Source: Parapristionchus giblindavisi (taxonomy: Eukaryota; Nematoda; Chromadorea; Rhabditida; Diplogasteridae). Taken from it: a stretch of DNA of 64,000 nucleotides. The notes under the pieces were generated by a model. That model did not search any database. It saw only the letters and a program-made list of their open reading frames with translations, and was not told where the DNA came from. This document shows, piece by piece, positions 62,691 to 64,000 of this stretch. Made by a program: the position numbers and the translations under genes. Within the stretch, counting starts at the first letter, position 1, and the number at the start of each line of letters is the position of its first letter. The DNA is taken from assembly GCA_943737045.1 (NCBI GenBank), contig CALSFV010000203.1, positions 81,001 through 145,000 of the forward strand, read 5' to 3'.

Positions 62691-64000
62691 TTACTTGCCT
62701 CTGTCCTTATCATCACTGAGCTTTTTCGAACTAATATTCTTGATAATACTCTTCAGTGATTGTTTAGATGAATTCCGTAGTGGTCCACTACATCTGAAAT
62801 TAGTAAAAGTTTGAAGATAATATGACCATACCATCCATCAAAAGACCAGACCATCAAAAGCCATACACATTAAATTTCTAGAGTATTTTTACTCGATCAA
62901 TAATATTATAAAAAGCTGTTCACGAGTGTACAAATATATTATACTACTCGAAAATTGCTAACACTAACTAATTAAATCGTTTGATCTCATAACTTGTGAA
63001 TACTATGTTTATACAAGGAAGATTCTTACTGTGCGATTACGGCGAATTCATCTAATAACTCATCAACGATAGGTCCTAATGCAGGTGAGAGATCACTCAT
63101 GATTTGTTGTTGTTGATCATTAGCTGATTCTCCCGATATACTCTCAGCGATGCTACCCTAGAAGAAAATCATCAAAAATAAAGAACCATTATTGATAAAG
63201 AGAAGAGAATAGTGAATACGCTACATGTTCACTGCGTGTCGGAGACACAGGTTCCGGAGTCAATTCAGGCTGTCTCTCGGCCAATGTGGATAAAAGTGAT
63301 TGGGAACGTCCGCTCAAGACGAGATTGAAGAAGTTGTGAAGGGACAACGAGAATACCTGAATCAGATAGTATTACATACGACGTCAAATAATAATATAAC
63401 CATTATAATATTTATTTTAAACCAATATGATAAGTGTGGACAACAACCACATCATAAGACTCACCTCTCTCCATTGCTTGGAGAAGTATTTCTTGAACGA
63501 ATCATGTTCACGTGGTTCGGCGACGTAAGGAAGTCCTTAATGAAAAGATCAGTAATACCTTCTTGCCTGATTAACTCACGAAGCCAATCGGACCAAGCTG
63601 CATTATTGTTGACATAGGAGCTCATTTCAGCGAAAAAGTTGAGACATCGTTTCTTCTCACCTTTCGATATACATCTGGAATATGTTTACCATAGTCATTT
63701 ATTCAATAATTGTCTCTTATGGGGTGATTTTATTCTCAATTCGATCGAACACTTTGGATGATACTCCATCTAATATAAACACAAGCTATTGCACACGTCA
63801 ACATTTATATTATTCACTATGTACATACATAAACATAAAGATGGCTGACAAACCGAATCAAATACAATTTGTAGAGGTCGGATTCAAATTCAGTCGCGAG
63901 TATCGATTGATCCTGAATGTGAATCAATTATAAACTATGAGTTGATTAATGGAGATAAACTTACGATTGTTAGACTGTTGAATAGATTCTCATTGAGTGT
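62691..64000 (-). CDS. sorf-1: SORF-1/WDR91 homologue, 3' part, ending without WD40 repeats
   Basis: WDR91/SORF-1 works with WDR81/SORF-2 on endosomes to restrain PI3-kinase during early-to-late endosome conversion. Seven in-phase exons are visible: 63965 to the right edge, 63854-63912, 63580-63674, 63465-63535, 63225-63356, 63030-63157, 62691-62793. The match to the WDR91 N-terminal region is clear: DLYKLYLIRCISKGEKKRCL, AAWSDWLRLPYVAEP, and FKKYFSKQWREVFSLSLHNF. A Ser/Gln-rich linker (SANDQQQQIMSDLSPALG) and a basic tail (KKLSDDKDRGK) follow, then a stop. Vertebrate WDR91 continues into a C-terminal WD40 propeller; here none is encoded before the stop or in the next 0.5 kb. Either the worm protein is short, this is one isoform, or the propeller is encoded elsewhere. 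The N-terminus lies beyond the window. Confidence 0.85.

Noticed and set aside
63512..63580. A 23-nt mini-intron in the SORF-1 homologue
   Set aside because: A consensus GTGAGT donor 21 nt upstream gives a normal 44-nt intron in phase, and the resulting WLRLPYV matches the WDR91 motif better.

Overview
This is nuclear DNA of a nematode. The genes are packed with introns of about 45 bp that end in TTTCAG-like acceptors, several start codons sit a few bases after an unpaired acceptor (typical of spliced-leader trans-splicing), and the gene families fit (FAT-1/FAT-2 desaturase, ShKT, SXP/RAL-2-like, tetraspanin, SORF-1). The combination suggests a free-living clade V worm, possibly a diplogastrid such as Pristionchus; the species call is inference. 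No bacterial operon, CRISPR array, rRNA or viral gene was seen.

Layout. 0-0.6 kb (-): 5' part of an unrecognised acidic protein. 1.5-4.5 kb (-): complete 363-aa FAT-1/FAT-2-type fatty-acid desaturase. 7.2-22.1 kb (-): a ~15 kb, 18-exon EGR-family zinc-finger transcription factor with long pyrimidine-rich introns. 24.5-30.1 kb (-): 22-exon dipeptidyl peptidase IV family ectoenzyme with a tRNA-Pro(CGG) gene inside one intron. 31.7-33.5 kb: a 1.7 kb foldback element. 35.9-40.1 kb (-): 580-aa secreted ShKT protein. 41.7-42.9 kb (+): secreted, codon-biased SXP/RAL-2-like protein with a TATA box. 46.5-50.5 kb (-): tetraspanin. 51.4-53.4 kb (-): a tentative small gene. 56.6-57.5 kb (+): a remarkable secreted Cys-rich protein (about 48 Cys in 201 aa). 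58.4-62.2 kb (+): SLC34-type Na+/phosphate cotransporter. 62.7 kb to the right edge (-): SORF-1/WDR91 homologue that ends without WD40 repeats.

The genes do not form an operon-like pathway; they look like ordinary independent nematode genes. The accessory layer is the more unusual part. Three different inverted-repeat elements carry tRNA-like modules with A-box and B-box motifs (one foldback element with a TAA duplication and two of three copies of a TTAA-flanked family). Three further short hairpin elements lie inside introns. The real tRNA-Pro abuts the only usable splice acceptor of its host intron.

Exon structures were assembled by eye from splice consensus, reading phase and family similarity. 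In every multi-exon gene given with an exon list all junctions are in phase, but exon ends may be off by a base or so and no transcript evidence was available.
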